A stretch of 5,223 nt of DNA from Myxococcales bacterium (GTDB taxonomy: Bacteria; Myxococcota_A; Polyangia; Polyangiales; Houyiibacteriaceae): NCBI GenBank assembly GCA_020354595.1, contig CP070650.1, forward strand, positions 2,157,434 through 2,162,656, written 5' to 3'. The translations under genes and the position numbers were made by a program. Of this stretch, positions 1 to 5,223 are shown piece after piece. Positions within the stretch are counted from its first letter, which is position 1. Every line of letters begins with the position of its first letter. Below the pieces are notes generated by a model. It searched no databases and was not told where the DNA came from. It saw nothing but the letters and a program-made list of their open reading frames with translations.

Positions 1-99
1 GCGCTTGTAAGCCATCCAGAGCGGACGCACCTCGTCCGGCTCGTGCGCCTCGGTGAGGTGCATGTCGGAGACGATGAACGTGTTCAGCCTGGGTTCCAT
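1..99 (-). CDS. Metallophosphoesterase-like protein, N-terminal fragment
   Basis: An ATG at 99-97 opens a frame that runs off the left edge after 33 codons. The peptide starts MEPRLNTFIVSDMHL, then TEAHEPDE. A beta strand (TFIV) followed by S-D-x-H-L near the N-terminus is the first metal-binding motif (D-x-H) of calcineurin-like phosphoesterases such as UDP-2,3-diacylglucosamine hydrolases and related enzymes. Asp12 and His14 would be the metal ligands. The remaining motifs (GD, GNH, H-x-H) lie outside the window, so substrate and subfamily are unknown. AGGG six bases before the ATG is a weak ribosome binding site. The gene is 53 bases downstream of the 218-residue membrane protein gene on the same strand, with a small hairpin between them. 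It is probably not part of the nitrous oxide reductase function, though read-through transcription is possible. Confidence 0.6.
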   Translation of the reverse strand, partial: MEPRLNTFIVSDMHLTEAHEPDEVRPLWMAYKR

Positions 100-132
100 G
101 GGGGGGCCCTGGAACGACAAGTGTGTCAGGCC

Positions 133-149
133 CTGGAGCTAGGCTCCAG
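133..149 (-). terminator. Small inverted repeat at the end of the nos cluster (weak terminator candidate)
   Basis: CTGGAGC (133-139) and GCTCCAG (143-149) form a perfect 7-bp stem around a 3-base loop (TAG), directly after the stop codon of the membrane protein gene and before the phosphoesterase start. Neither strand shows a T-run after the stem, so this is not a standard intrinsic terminator. It could be a 3'-end stabilising hairpin, a weak terminator, or chance. The 9-mer GGCCCTGGA also occurs twice here (105-113 and 129-137). Confidence 0.3.
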
Positions 150-152
150 TAT

Positions 153-809
153 CTAGGCGGCGGCTGTGGCGGCCACGTCTTTCACGTGCTGCCGGCGCCC
201 GATGACGAGGTGCGCCAGCAGCAATAGCGTCAGGCCCGTCGCGAATATCGCTACGTACCAGGTGCCCAGGCCGGGGCCTGCCTCGGTGAGAAAGTTCGCG
301 ATCTGTTTCTTGCCCCACATCACGGGCATGAAAGGATCGACCGTGACCGGCGCTTTCGGATCCAGGTTGTGCCCGAAGATGTAGAGCTTGTAGTACAGGC
401 GCCCGAAGCCAAAGACGCCCGCATAGGTCGTCAACACCAACAGGTCGATCATCGAGCCCACTTTGCCGATGACCGCCGTGCGAAGAGCGAGGATGATCAT
501 CCCGGCGAATAGGAACGGAATCCAGTCTAGATCGGTGAGCGACGCACGATCGAGCGGCGCCATCCCGATGTAGTGGTTGAGGACGTTGATCTCCTGAACG
601 TCATTACCGTCGTTCCCGCCGTCCACCTTGTAGGAATAGATGTACAGATCGAGCCCCTCAGGGTACTGCGGCGCGGTCATGTGGATGTTCCACATCGGCG
701 CGGTGAAGCTCAGGACGACGAAAACCGTGAGCAGCGCCAGGGTCACGCGCGCCCACGGGAAAATAGGCTCGTCCAAGAACCGATAGAATGCGTCCAATGA
801 TTTACCCAT
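153..809 (-). CDS. Four-helix membrane protein of nos clusters, function unknown
   Basis: This 218-residue protein has four predicted membrane helices at about residues 20-38, 95-114, 118-138 and 182-203. Two larger soluble loops lie at about 39-94 and 139-181. Given the short N-terminal arm, the loops may face the periplasm. The motifs in the loops are APQYPEGL (46-53), LNHYIGM (77-83) and GHNLDP (146-151). I recall very similar motifs in uncharacterised membrane proteins encoded in nos clusters of Bacteroidetes and other clade II N2O reducers, sometimes annotated loosely as NosL-like. That is memory, not a search. His43, Met44, His79, Met83 and His147 could bind metal, but this is inference. 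It follows nosY by 25 bases with a strong ribosome binding site and is very likely the last gene of the operon. A role in copper delivery, NosZ maturation or electron supply is plausible but unproven. It might also correspond to NosB of clade II clusters, which I cannot decide. The tail (HVKDVAATAAA) is alanine-rich and presumably cytoplasmic. Confidence 0.85.
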   Translation of the reverse strand: MGKSLDAFYRFLDEPIFPWARVTLALLTVFVVLSFTAPMWNIHMTAPQYPEGLDLYIYSYKVDGGNDGNDVQEINVLNHYIGMAPLDRASLTDLDWIPFLFAGMIILALRTAVIGKVGSMIDLLVLTTYAGVFGFGRLYYKLYIFGHNLDPKAPVTVDPFMPVMWGKKQIANFLTEAGPGLGTWYVAIFATGLTLLLLAHLVIGRRQHVKDVAATAAA

Positions 810-813
810 TTCG

Positions 814-820
814 CCTCCTC
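814..820 (-). promoter_or_regulatory. Strong ribosome binding site for the 218-residue membrane protein gene
   Basis: On the minus strand GAGGAGG lies four bases before the ATG at 809-807. It is the best Shine-Dalgarno sequence in the window and supports this start. The gene is therefore translated independently rather than coupled to nosY by overlap, as the upstream genes are. Confidence 0.75.
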
Positions 821-834
821 TAGGCCTTCACTTC

Positions 835-1677
835 CTAAACTACGTCACCCCGACGCAACTTCCACAATCCGCTGACCCACGCGAGTGTTCCGAGCAACAT
901 GGGCCAAATGACGCCCAACGCGTAGAGCCCGGTGCTACCAATCTGGTTGGCGAGGTAGAACCCCACCGGGCCGAGCACGCTGAGCTCGGGATCAGCGGAG
1001 GACAATAGGGCCATGCGAATGCTCTGAACAGGGTTCAGAGCAGCCAAGGCGAACACCACCCTGGGCTCCATTCGCCATTGCAGCATCATCCCCGCCAGCG
1101 CGAAGTCCATCAATGCGATGCCGGCTACCCAGATGAGCAGCAGATACATGGTCGCTCGGGCCGAAATCTGGACTGTCGTCGATACCCAGAGGCCGAGCCC
1201 GCAGAACGACCAAACGAGCACGGAGCACAGCACCACGCAATGACCGATGAAGCTCCATGCGATCTCCTGCCCGAAAGCGAGCCGCCCGAAGACGCCGACC
1301 GCGGCCATCAGGATCGCGAGCGGCACAAGCAACACGAGGAACCGTACGCTCGAGATGGCGCTGAAGAAGGCGCAGCGGGAAATCGGCTGACTGAACAAGA
1401 TCTCCAGTGTGCCATCATCACGCGCTTTGTTGACTACCTGCCCCGTCGCGACCAACGCCATCAAGGGAAGCAACACGAGCAGGGCATGCACGTAGGACAC
1501 GAGCACCCTCCCCGTCCCCGTGAAACCGAACACGGTCGACTCGCGCATCCCGACGAGGAGGAACACGCCGGCGAGCACCGCGTACACGACGATGCAGAAC
1601 AGGAGCCACCGCGACCGGAGGACTTCCGCGAGATCGAGCTGGGCGACCGCCCAATAGGATCGCAGCTGACGCCTCAT
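835..1677 (-). CDS. nosY: NosY, ABC-2 type permease for CuZ maturation
   Basis: NosY is the membrane part of the NosDFY complex required to assemble the CuZ centre of N2O reductase in the periplasm. The product has 280 residues, close to the usual family length. About six membrane helices are visible, at roughly 24-44, 58-80, 108-132, 140-166, 172-197 and 250-272. The segment DDGTLEILFSQPISR (87-101) after helix 2 is the characteristic ABC-2 permease region (E/D-x-G-T-L-E-x-L-x-S-x-P) that contacts the ATPase. NPVQSIRMA (215-223) also resembles the NP-x-x-x-x-R stretch of NosY proteins. The ATG overlaps the nosL stop codon as ATGA (1677-1674), which suggests translational coupling; no clear Shine-Dalgarno sequence precedes it. 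nosY is separated from nosF by nosL, whereas in most nos clusters nosF and nosY are adjacent. Confidence 0.93.
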   Translation of the reverse strand: MRRQLRSYWAVAQLDLAEVLRSRWLLFCIVVYAVLAGVFLLVGMRESTVFGFTGTGRVLVSYVHALLVLLPLMALVATGQVVNKARDDGTLEILFSQPISRCAFFSAISSVRFLVLLVPLAILMAAVGVFGRLAFGQEIAWSFIGHCVVLCSVLVWSFCGLGLWVSTTVQISARATMYLLLIWVAGIALMDFALAGMMLQWRMEPRVVFALAALNPVQSIRMALLSSADPELSVLGPVGFYLANQIGSTGLYALGVIWPMLLGTLAWVSGLWKLRRGDVV

Positions 1678-2129
1678 GAGCCGTCACGTTGGTGATGCGG
1701 GCGGTTCATCACCTGAGCCTTGGCCCAGTCGATTCCCTGGGCGCCGGGCGTGCTCTTGGGCACCGCGCGGATCCCATAGCCCATGGGCGAATCTTCGACC
1801 GAAAGAAAGCCCGCCTCGGGTTCGGAAAGCCAGCCGTCCGACTCGTGATTCCGGAAGTACAGAGCGTGCACGGCCACCTCGTTGGCGTGAAGATAGTCGA
1901 AGAGACAACCCGGGTCGTCGAAGTTGAGGACGTCGCCGGCAGTGGTTTGGAGCTGAGCGGCGAATCGGGGGTCGCCGACGTGCATCTTGCAGTGCGCGCA
2001 CACCTCGCCGTCCCACACCACGGGAACGGGGCCCTCCGGTAGAGTCGCTCGATTGAAGCGAATGAAGGCGACCGTGATCGCGACGAGCGCGATGGCCAAG
2101 AGCGCGATCTTAATCACCTTTGCGGACAT
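1674..2129 (-). CDS. nosL: NosL, copper chaperone for N2O reductase (helix-anchored form)
   Basis: NosL binds Cu(I) outside the cytoplasmic membrane and supplies copper for NosZ centre assembly. From the ATG at 2129 the product has 151 residues. A hydrophobic helix at about 5-23 is followed by a soluble domain with EVCAHCKMHVGDPRFAAQL (43-61). Cys44-x-x-Cys47 and the Cys47-x-Met49 pair match the C-x-M copper site of NosL. FDDPGCLFDYL (70-80) and SPMGYG (114-119) are further family hallmarks. Most NosL proteins are lipoproteins with a lipobox cysteine. Here no cysteine follows the hydrophobic stretch (FIRFNRATLPEG), so the protein is probably held by an uncleaved helix. The frame is open upstream to an ATG at 2174, but that would put 15 poorly conserved residues before the helix and a 65-base overlap with nosF. 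The ATG at 2129 (or GTG at 2132) has AAGGGGG at a good distance and overlaps nosF by 20 bases. Confidence 0.92.
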   Translation of the reverse strand: MSAKVIKIALLAIALVAITVAFIRFNRATLPEGPVPVVWDGEVCAHCKMHVGDPRFAAQLQTTAGDVLNFDDPGCLFDYLHANEVAVHALYFRNHESDGWLSEPEAGFLSVEDSPMGYGIRAVPKSTPGAQGIDWAKAQVMNRPHHQRDGS

Positions 2130-3006
2130 CACCCTGGCCCCCTTGGTCTTCGAGTTGCACAGCATCTGCGTCACGGACGAGTAAGTTCAGCACGTGCCCC
2201 TTCATGTCGCGCGAAAGCGTCGCAAGCAGGTCGAGCTTCTCCGCGCGGGTCGCCGTCCGGCTCCACCACCCCGCAACGCCTGGCTGGAACCCCATCTGGC
2301 GAAGCGACTCGTTGTCGATGCCGTTCTTCATCTGCACGTCGATGGTGCTCAACGTCATTCGATCGAGGTAGTCCTCGGTCGGGCCGAAGTACGCGAGCCG
2401 GCCCTCCTCCAGCACCATGACCTGGTCCACCAAGGTGCGGATCTCTTCCAAACGGTGGGAGCACAGGATCAGCGTGGCGTCCTTGGTGCGCTCGGAAAGG
2501 AGCTTAAACAGATCTCTTCGCGACTGAGTATCGAGGCTCGCCGTGGGCTCGTCGAGCACGTAGAGAGAGGCCTGGCTCGCAAGGGCCAACGAAATCAGCG
2601 TCTTCTGCTTGGCGCCGCCGGACAAATCGCGGAAAGCCTGTCGCTTCACGGAACGAAGGTCGATTCCGACCTCTGCGCCGCAAGCGAAGACGTCCTCCGG
2701 CGATATGTCTCGAACGCGGGTGATCGCTTTGATCACCTCTCCTACCGATGCGCTGAACTTCGGCGCAATTTGGGGAACGTACGCAATGCGGTCGGACTGC
2801 TCGATAATGCGCTTCTTCTCGCCATCGAGCAGAAGCTCGCCTTCACAACGGAGTAGACCGAGGATGATCCGAATCAGCGTCGACTTCCCGGAGGCGTTCG
2901 GACCGATGAGCCCGATCTTCGCCCCGGCCGGAATGGTGAAGTCGATCCCTCTTAGCGCTTCGATTCGGCCGAACCGCTTTCGAACTGCTTTGCCTTCAAC
3001 GCGCAT
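2110..3006 (-). CDS. nosF: NosF, ABC transporter ATPase for CuZ maturation
   Basis: NosF is the cytoplasmic ATPase that drives the NosDFY complex. From the ATG at 3006 the product has 298 residues, a normal NosF length. All ABC motifs are present: Walker A GPNASGKST (35-43), Q-loop YVPQ with Gln79, signature LSGGAKQK (128-135), Walker B LYVLDE (148-153) followed by PTASLD, and the switch histidine in LILCSHR (His184). After the ATPase core comes a tail of about 100 residues, including a short regulatory-like domain at about 218-290. The frame is open to an ATG at 3030, but the 3006 ATG has GGAAG seven bases upstream and starts directly with the conserved first strand (MRVEGKAVRKRFG), so I prefer it. 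It overlaps the end of nosD by 11 bases, and its own end overlaps nosL, so translation of D, F, L and Y is probably coupled. Confidence 0.94.
   Translation of the reverse strand: MRVEGKAVRKRFGRIEALRGIDFTIPAGAKIGLIGPNASGKSTLIRIILGLLRCEGELLLDGEKKRIIEQSDRIAYVPQIAPKFSASVGEVIKAITRVRDISPEDVFACGAEVGIDLRSVKRQAFRDLSGGAKQKTLISLALASQASLYVLDEPTASLDTQSRRDLFKLLSERTKDATLILCSHRLEEIRTLVDQVMVLEEGRLAYFGPTEDYLDRMTLSTIDVQMKNGIDNESLRQMGFQPGVAGWWSRTATRAEKLDLLATLSRDMKGHVLNLLVRDADAVQLEDQGGQGDVRKGD
2138..2144 (-). promoter_or_regulatory. Ribosome binding site that decides the nosL start
   Basis: On the minus strand AAGGGGG lies eight bases before the ATG at 2129, one mismatch from AAGGAGG. It sits inside the nosF coding sequence. 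It favours the ATG at 2129 (or GTG at 2132) over the upstream in-frame ATG at 2174. Confidence 0.5.
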
Positions 3007-4297
3007 CGAGGGTCTTCCACTCCAATGCACCGATTCGCGGACGGGGATCGATCAACGTCGTCTCGGGCTCCATCATCGGGAACAACGAGCTGATCGCGTC
3101 CAGGAGCGCGAGCGTGATCGCGCCTCTGAAGAACTGAAGCTGCGGGTATGTGCTTTCGAGCTGGCTGCTCAAGCGGCGTAACTCGTACGGAATGTCCCCG
3201 TAGCCGTCGCGGTCCATGTCGTAACCGGCATAGTCGTCGAACGAATTGCCATCCCAGTCGACGCTCAACGCATTGCCGCCACCTTCGACCTGCAGCTGCG
3301 AATGATTGCTGACGAACGTGTTGCCGACGAAGGCGTTTCGCTTCTCGCTCGAGTGCATCAGGATCGCGACCTCCGAGTGGAAGAACGCGTTGTCCTCGAA
3401 GGTATTGAAATCGTCGTGCTCGAGTGGCGTGGTGTCCATGTAGACGCCTTTGGTGTTGGCGATGAAGGCGTTGTCGGTCACGGTCAAGTTGCCCGACTCC
3501 TTGATGCCAAGACCCATTCCTCCAGGCCCCGACGACCTTGCCAAGAGGTTGTCGCGAAGGGCGACGTTACGACTGTACATGATGAAAATGCCGACCACGT
3601 TGTCGAGGTATTGGTTCCCTTCGACCACGTTGTCGTGACTGTACATGAAGTGAGTTCCGTACCGGCTCCGAACGACGGTGTTGTGCAACAACCGGTTGTT
3701 GCTCGAGTACCAGATGACCATGTCGCGACATCCGATGACCTGATTGCCACGTATTTCGGAGTCCCGCGTTTCCCAAAACCGAATACCGTCGCCGCGAAGA
3801 CCGAGCGGGCCTTCGTCCGGCCCCTGAACGACGTTGTCGATGATCATCGCGCGGTTCGACTTCTCGATGAGTAGTCCGAACGCTGCATTGTCCACGCGCA
3901 CGCCTTCGACGCGGACATCATCTGCCACGACGTGCACGGCCGCATCCAACGTATCGAAGCGGCCTCCGCTGCCGTCTACCGTGAAACCACGGAGAGAGGA
4001 GCCGTCGGCTTCGACTTCGATGGTCGTCCCTTCGCCCGTCGAGAGAATCACCGCGTCGCGCGGCCCCCAGAGATGCACGCGCTTCCCGATGACGATCGGG
4101 CCGCCGTAGGAGCCGGGCTCCAAGCAAAGTGTGGCGCCGTCCTCCGCTTCATCGAGGGCGGCCTGGAGATCGCTGCCCGACCGCAGGACCACACACGCAC
4201 TCGGCCTCGGGAGCGGCGGAGCCGCGGCCTCCGTCGTCGGAGGCCGCACGTCCTCAGCCGCACACGAAATCGAAGCGAACAGCAACAGGACGCACAA
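2996..4297 (-). CDS. nosD: NosD, periplasmic beta-helix protein for CuZ maturation (start uncertain)
   Basis: NosD is the periplasmic partner of NosFY and interacts with NosZ during copper-centre assembly. Counting from the TTG at 4297 there are 433 residues, typical for NosD. Residues 1-16 are a hydrophobic export signal core (VLLLFASIS). Residues about 38-380 are a parallel beta-helix of CASH/NosD repeats with recurrent N-x-(hydrophobic) rungs, for example MYSHDNVVEGN (218-228) and MYSRNVALRDN (240-250). The signature YDMDRDGYGDIPY (359-371) is a D-x-D-x-D-G loop resembling calcium-binding loops and is typical of the family. A hydrophobic C-terminal segment (390-408) and TLIDPRPR (414-421) close the protein. 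Start: TTG 4297 is the only usual start codon in frame, but it lacks a ribosome binding site and leaves no positive N-terminal region. The frame stays open upstream and encodes an Arg-rich stretch (GRGLRARGRACLCVLLL) that would complete a signal peptide, reachable from CTG 4348. Cys12 follows the hydrophobic core, but ASISC is a poor lipobox. Confidence 0.93.
   Translation of the reverse strand: MCVLLLFASISCAAEDVRPPTTEAAAPPLPRPSACVVLRSGSDLQAALDEAEDGATLCLEPGSYGGPIVIGKRVHLWGPRDAVILSTGEGTTIEVEADGSSLRGFTVDGSGGRFDTLDAAVHVVADDVRVEGVRVDNAAFGLLIEKSNRAMIIDNVVQGPDEGPLGLRGDGIRFWETRDSEIRGNQVIGCRDMVIWYSSNNRLLHNTVVRSRYGTHFMYSHDNVVEGNQYLDNVVGIFIMYSRNVALRDNLLARSSGPGGMGLGIKESGNLTVTDNAFIANTKGVYMDTTPLEHDDFNTFEDNAFFHSEVAILMHSSEKRNAFVGNTFVSNHSQLQVEGGGNALSVDWDGNSFDDYAGYDMDRDGYGDIPYELRRLSSQLESTYPQLQFFRGAITLALLDAISSLFPMMEPETTLIDPRPRIGALEWKTLDAR
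3014..3018 (-). promoter_or_regulatory. Ribosome binding site that decides the nosF start
   Basis: GGAAG on the minus strand lies seven bases before the ATG at 3006-3004, inside the last codons of nosD. No comparable motif precedes the alternative ATG at 3030, so the shorter NosF is favoured. Confidence 0.55.
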
Positions 4298-4304
4298 GCA
4301 CGCA

Positions 4305-4331
4305 CGGCCGCGAGCACGAAGCCCGCGGCCG
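4305..4331 (-). promoter_or_regulatory. GC-rich hairpin between nosZ and nosD
   Basis: CGGCCGCG (4305-4312) and CGCGGCCG (4324-4331) form a perfect 8-bp all-GC stem. After one A/C mismatch, two more GC pairs (4314-4315 with 4321-4322) close a five-base ACGAA loop. It lies about 20 bases after the nosZ stop codons and ends seven bases before the TTG used as nosD start. No T-run follows on the minus strand, so it is not a classical terminator. It could stabilise the 3' end of a processed nosZ message or reduce downstream expression, giving more NosZ than NosDFY. It may also simply reflect codons of an extended nosD signal peptide. Confidence 0.5.
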
Positions 4332-4353
4332 GCATGTACAGCGCCCAGCGTTA

Positions 4354-5223
4354 TTAGCTGGGTTCCACCAGGAGGTAGCCCGCCATCTCGAGATGGAGAG
4401 CCGAGCAGAACTCTGTGCAGTAGAACGGGAATGTTCCCTCTCTGTCAGCCACGAAGGTGATGTCGACGTGCTTGCCGGGCTCGAGGCTGCTGTGCACGTC
4501 ATATGAGCCGATGGTGAAACCATGGGTCGCATCGTGGGCCTGCTCCACGTTGGTGATGTGCAGGTGCACGGTGTCGCCCTTCTTCACGCGAATGATGTCC
4601 GGCGTGAAGTGGCTTCGAACCGACGTCATGTAAACGTGAACGACCTTGCCCTTGCGCTCGATGCGCTCTTCCTTGGCCTTGACGGCATTCGGGTTGGGCT
4701 CGTCGGTCACGACGTCGTAGCCAGCGGGCTTGTAGACGTCAATGGGGGCCATCTTGTCGGCTTTGATCATCTGTGCGTAGTGCGGCTCGCCGAGCGGGAG
4801 CGGCATGTCGTAGATGAGCTGCATGGGCTCGCTGTCGATGTTGATCAGCTGGAAGTTCTGCGGAAGCAGAGGACCGACCTTGCTGAAGCGATCGAGCGCC
4901 CACTTGTTCATCGCGATCAGGTACTTGCCGTCGGGGCTGACCGTGTCGCCCTCGGCGGCCACGTTGTGACCGACGTTGTAGTGAACCTTGACCTTTTCGA
5001 GGACCTTGAGGTCCGCAAGTGACCACTTCGCAACCGTCGACTCGATGAACACCGAGGTGTAGGCCATGCCCTTGTCGTCGTACTGGGTGTGGAGCGGACC
5101 GAGACCGATCTCGACCTGGCCGCGAATCGTGTCGTTGAACGGAAGGATCGGAACGCCGAACGAATCCTTGCCCTCGTAGTTCTTCGCTTCGATTGCAGCC
5201 TTGATCTTCTCGAAGCTGTAGAC
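4354..5223 (-). CDS. nosZ: NosZ, nitrous oxide reductase, C-terminal part (clade II-like)
   Basis: NosZ reduces N2O to N2 in the periplasm. The frame enters at the right edge without a start and gives 289 residues, about the last 45 percent of a typical enzyme. The first part belongs to the seven-bladed propeller that carries CuZ. Fragment His45 (LGPLHT), His86 (VGHN) and His148 (GEPHY) fall at spacings matching CuZ ligands His382, His433 and His494 of Pseudomonas/Paracoccus NosZ; the other four ligands lie outside. The C-terminal cupredoxin domain (about 190-289) holds the CuA site: His234 (THGF), then Cys269, Glu271 (in the backbone-carbonyl position), Cys273, His277 and Met280 in CTEFCSALHLEM. 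Clade I enzymes have Trp where Glu271 stands; CTEFC-type motifs, as in cytochrome oxidase CuA (CSEIC), fit clade II NosZ. The gene ends with tandem TAA TAA stops (4356-4351). nosD follows as the next gene on the same strand. Confidence 0.97.
   Translation of the reverse strand, partial: VYSFEKIKAAIEAKNYEGKDSFGVPILPFNDTIRGQVEIGLGPLHTQYDDKGMAYTSVFIESTVAKWSLADLKVLEKVKVHYNVGHNVAAEGDTVSPDGKYLIAMNKWALDRFSKVGPLLPQNFQLINIDSEPMQLIYDMPLPLGEPHYAQMIKADKMAPIDVYKPAGYDVVTDEPNPNAVKAKEERIERKGKVVHVYMTSVRSHFTPDIIRVKKGDTVHLHITNVEQAHDATHGFTIGSYDVHSSLEPGKHVDITFVADREGTFPFYCTEFCSALHLEMAGYLLVEPS

Noticed and set aside
1078..1695. Plus-strand open frame of 205 codons opposite nosY
   Set aside because: The translation is full of charged residues, Gln and Pro because it is the complement of membrane-helix codons; there is no sign of a real protein.
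2130..2174. Longer NosL beginning at the ATG at 2174
   Set aside because: It would add residues unlike a signal peptide and overlap nosF by 65 bases, while a better ribosome binding site serves the ATG at 2129.
2194..2856. Long plus-strand open frame of 220 codons opposite nosF
   Set aside because: It is the antisense of a clear ABC ATPase gene, its translation shows no recognisable domain, and long antisense frames are expected in GC-rich coding DNA.
3007..3030. Longer NosF beginning at the ATG at 3030
   Set aside because: The extra residues MHWSGRPS are unlike the family N-terminus and no ribosome binding site precedes this codon.
4522..5022. Plus-strand open frame of 166 codons opposite nosZ
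   Set aside because: The product is a His/Val/Leu/Asp-rich low-information sequence typical of an antisense shadow, and nosZ on the other strand is unambiguous.
4354..5067. Complete small CuA protein of 237 residues starting at the ATG at 5067
   Set aside because: The same frame continues to the window edge with clear NosZ sequence, including the CuZ-ligand histidine in LGPLHT, so this methionine is internal.
1..5223. CRISPR array, tRNA, rRNA, insertion sequence or attachment site
   Set aside because: No spaced direct repeats, transposase motifs, terminal inverted repeats or tRNA-like cloverleaf sequences were visible; nearly every base is accounted for by the nos genes.

Overview
The window is the downstream part of a nitrous oxide reductase (nos) gene cluster, read entirely on the minus strand, so the right-hand edge is upstream. 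From right to left it holds the C-terminal part of nosZ (4354-5223, cut by the window edge), nosD (about 2996-4297 or longer), nosF (2110-3006), nosL (1674-2129), nosY (835-1677), a gene for a four-helix membrane protein of 218 residues (153-809), and the first 33 codons of a metallophosphoesterase-like gene (1-99, cut by the left edge).

The genes fit one biochemical task. NosZ reduces N2O to N2 in the periplasm with the copper centres CuA and CuZ. NosD, NosF and NosY form the periplasmic protein / ATPase / permease set needed for CuZ maturation, and NosL is the copper chaperone. The nosZ fragment keeps three histidines that match CuZ ligands by motif and spacing, and a complete CuA site. Its CuA motif reads CTEFC rather than the C-x-W-F-C of classical (clade I) enzymes, so it resembles the clade II ('atypical') enzymes. 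The 218-residue protein carries motifs (APQYPEGL, LNHYIGM, GHNLDP) that I recall from uncharacterised membrane proteins in nos clusters of Bacteroidetes and related groups. It is the least understood member of this cluster.

The layout is compact. nosD/nosF, nosF/nosL and nosL/nosY overlap by about 11, 20 and 4 bases, and nosY is followed 25 bases later by the 218-residue gene, which has a strong ribosome binding site. The only sizeable internal gap is between nosZ and nosD (about 57 bases). It contains a very GC-rich hairpin, and the nosD start there is ambiguous. The order Z-D-F-L-Y, with nosL between nosF and nosY and no nosB-like gene between nosZ and nosD, differs from the common Z-D-F-Y-L arrangement.

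The sequence is GC-rich with GC-biased third codon positions. The clade II-like NosZ suggests a non-classical denitrifier or N2O respirer, perhaps Myxococcota or another high-GC deltaproteobacteria-like lineage, but the taxon cannot be fixed from this window. I see no mobile elements, RNA genes, CRISPR arrays or plus-strand genes.
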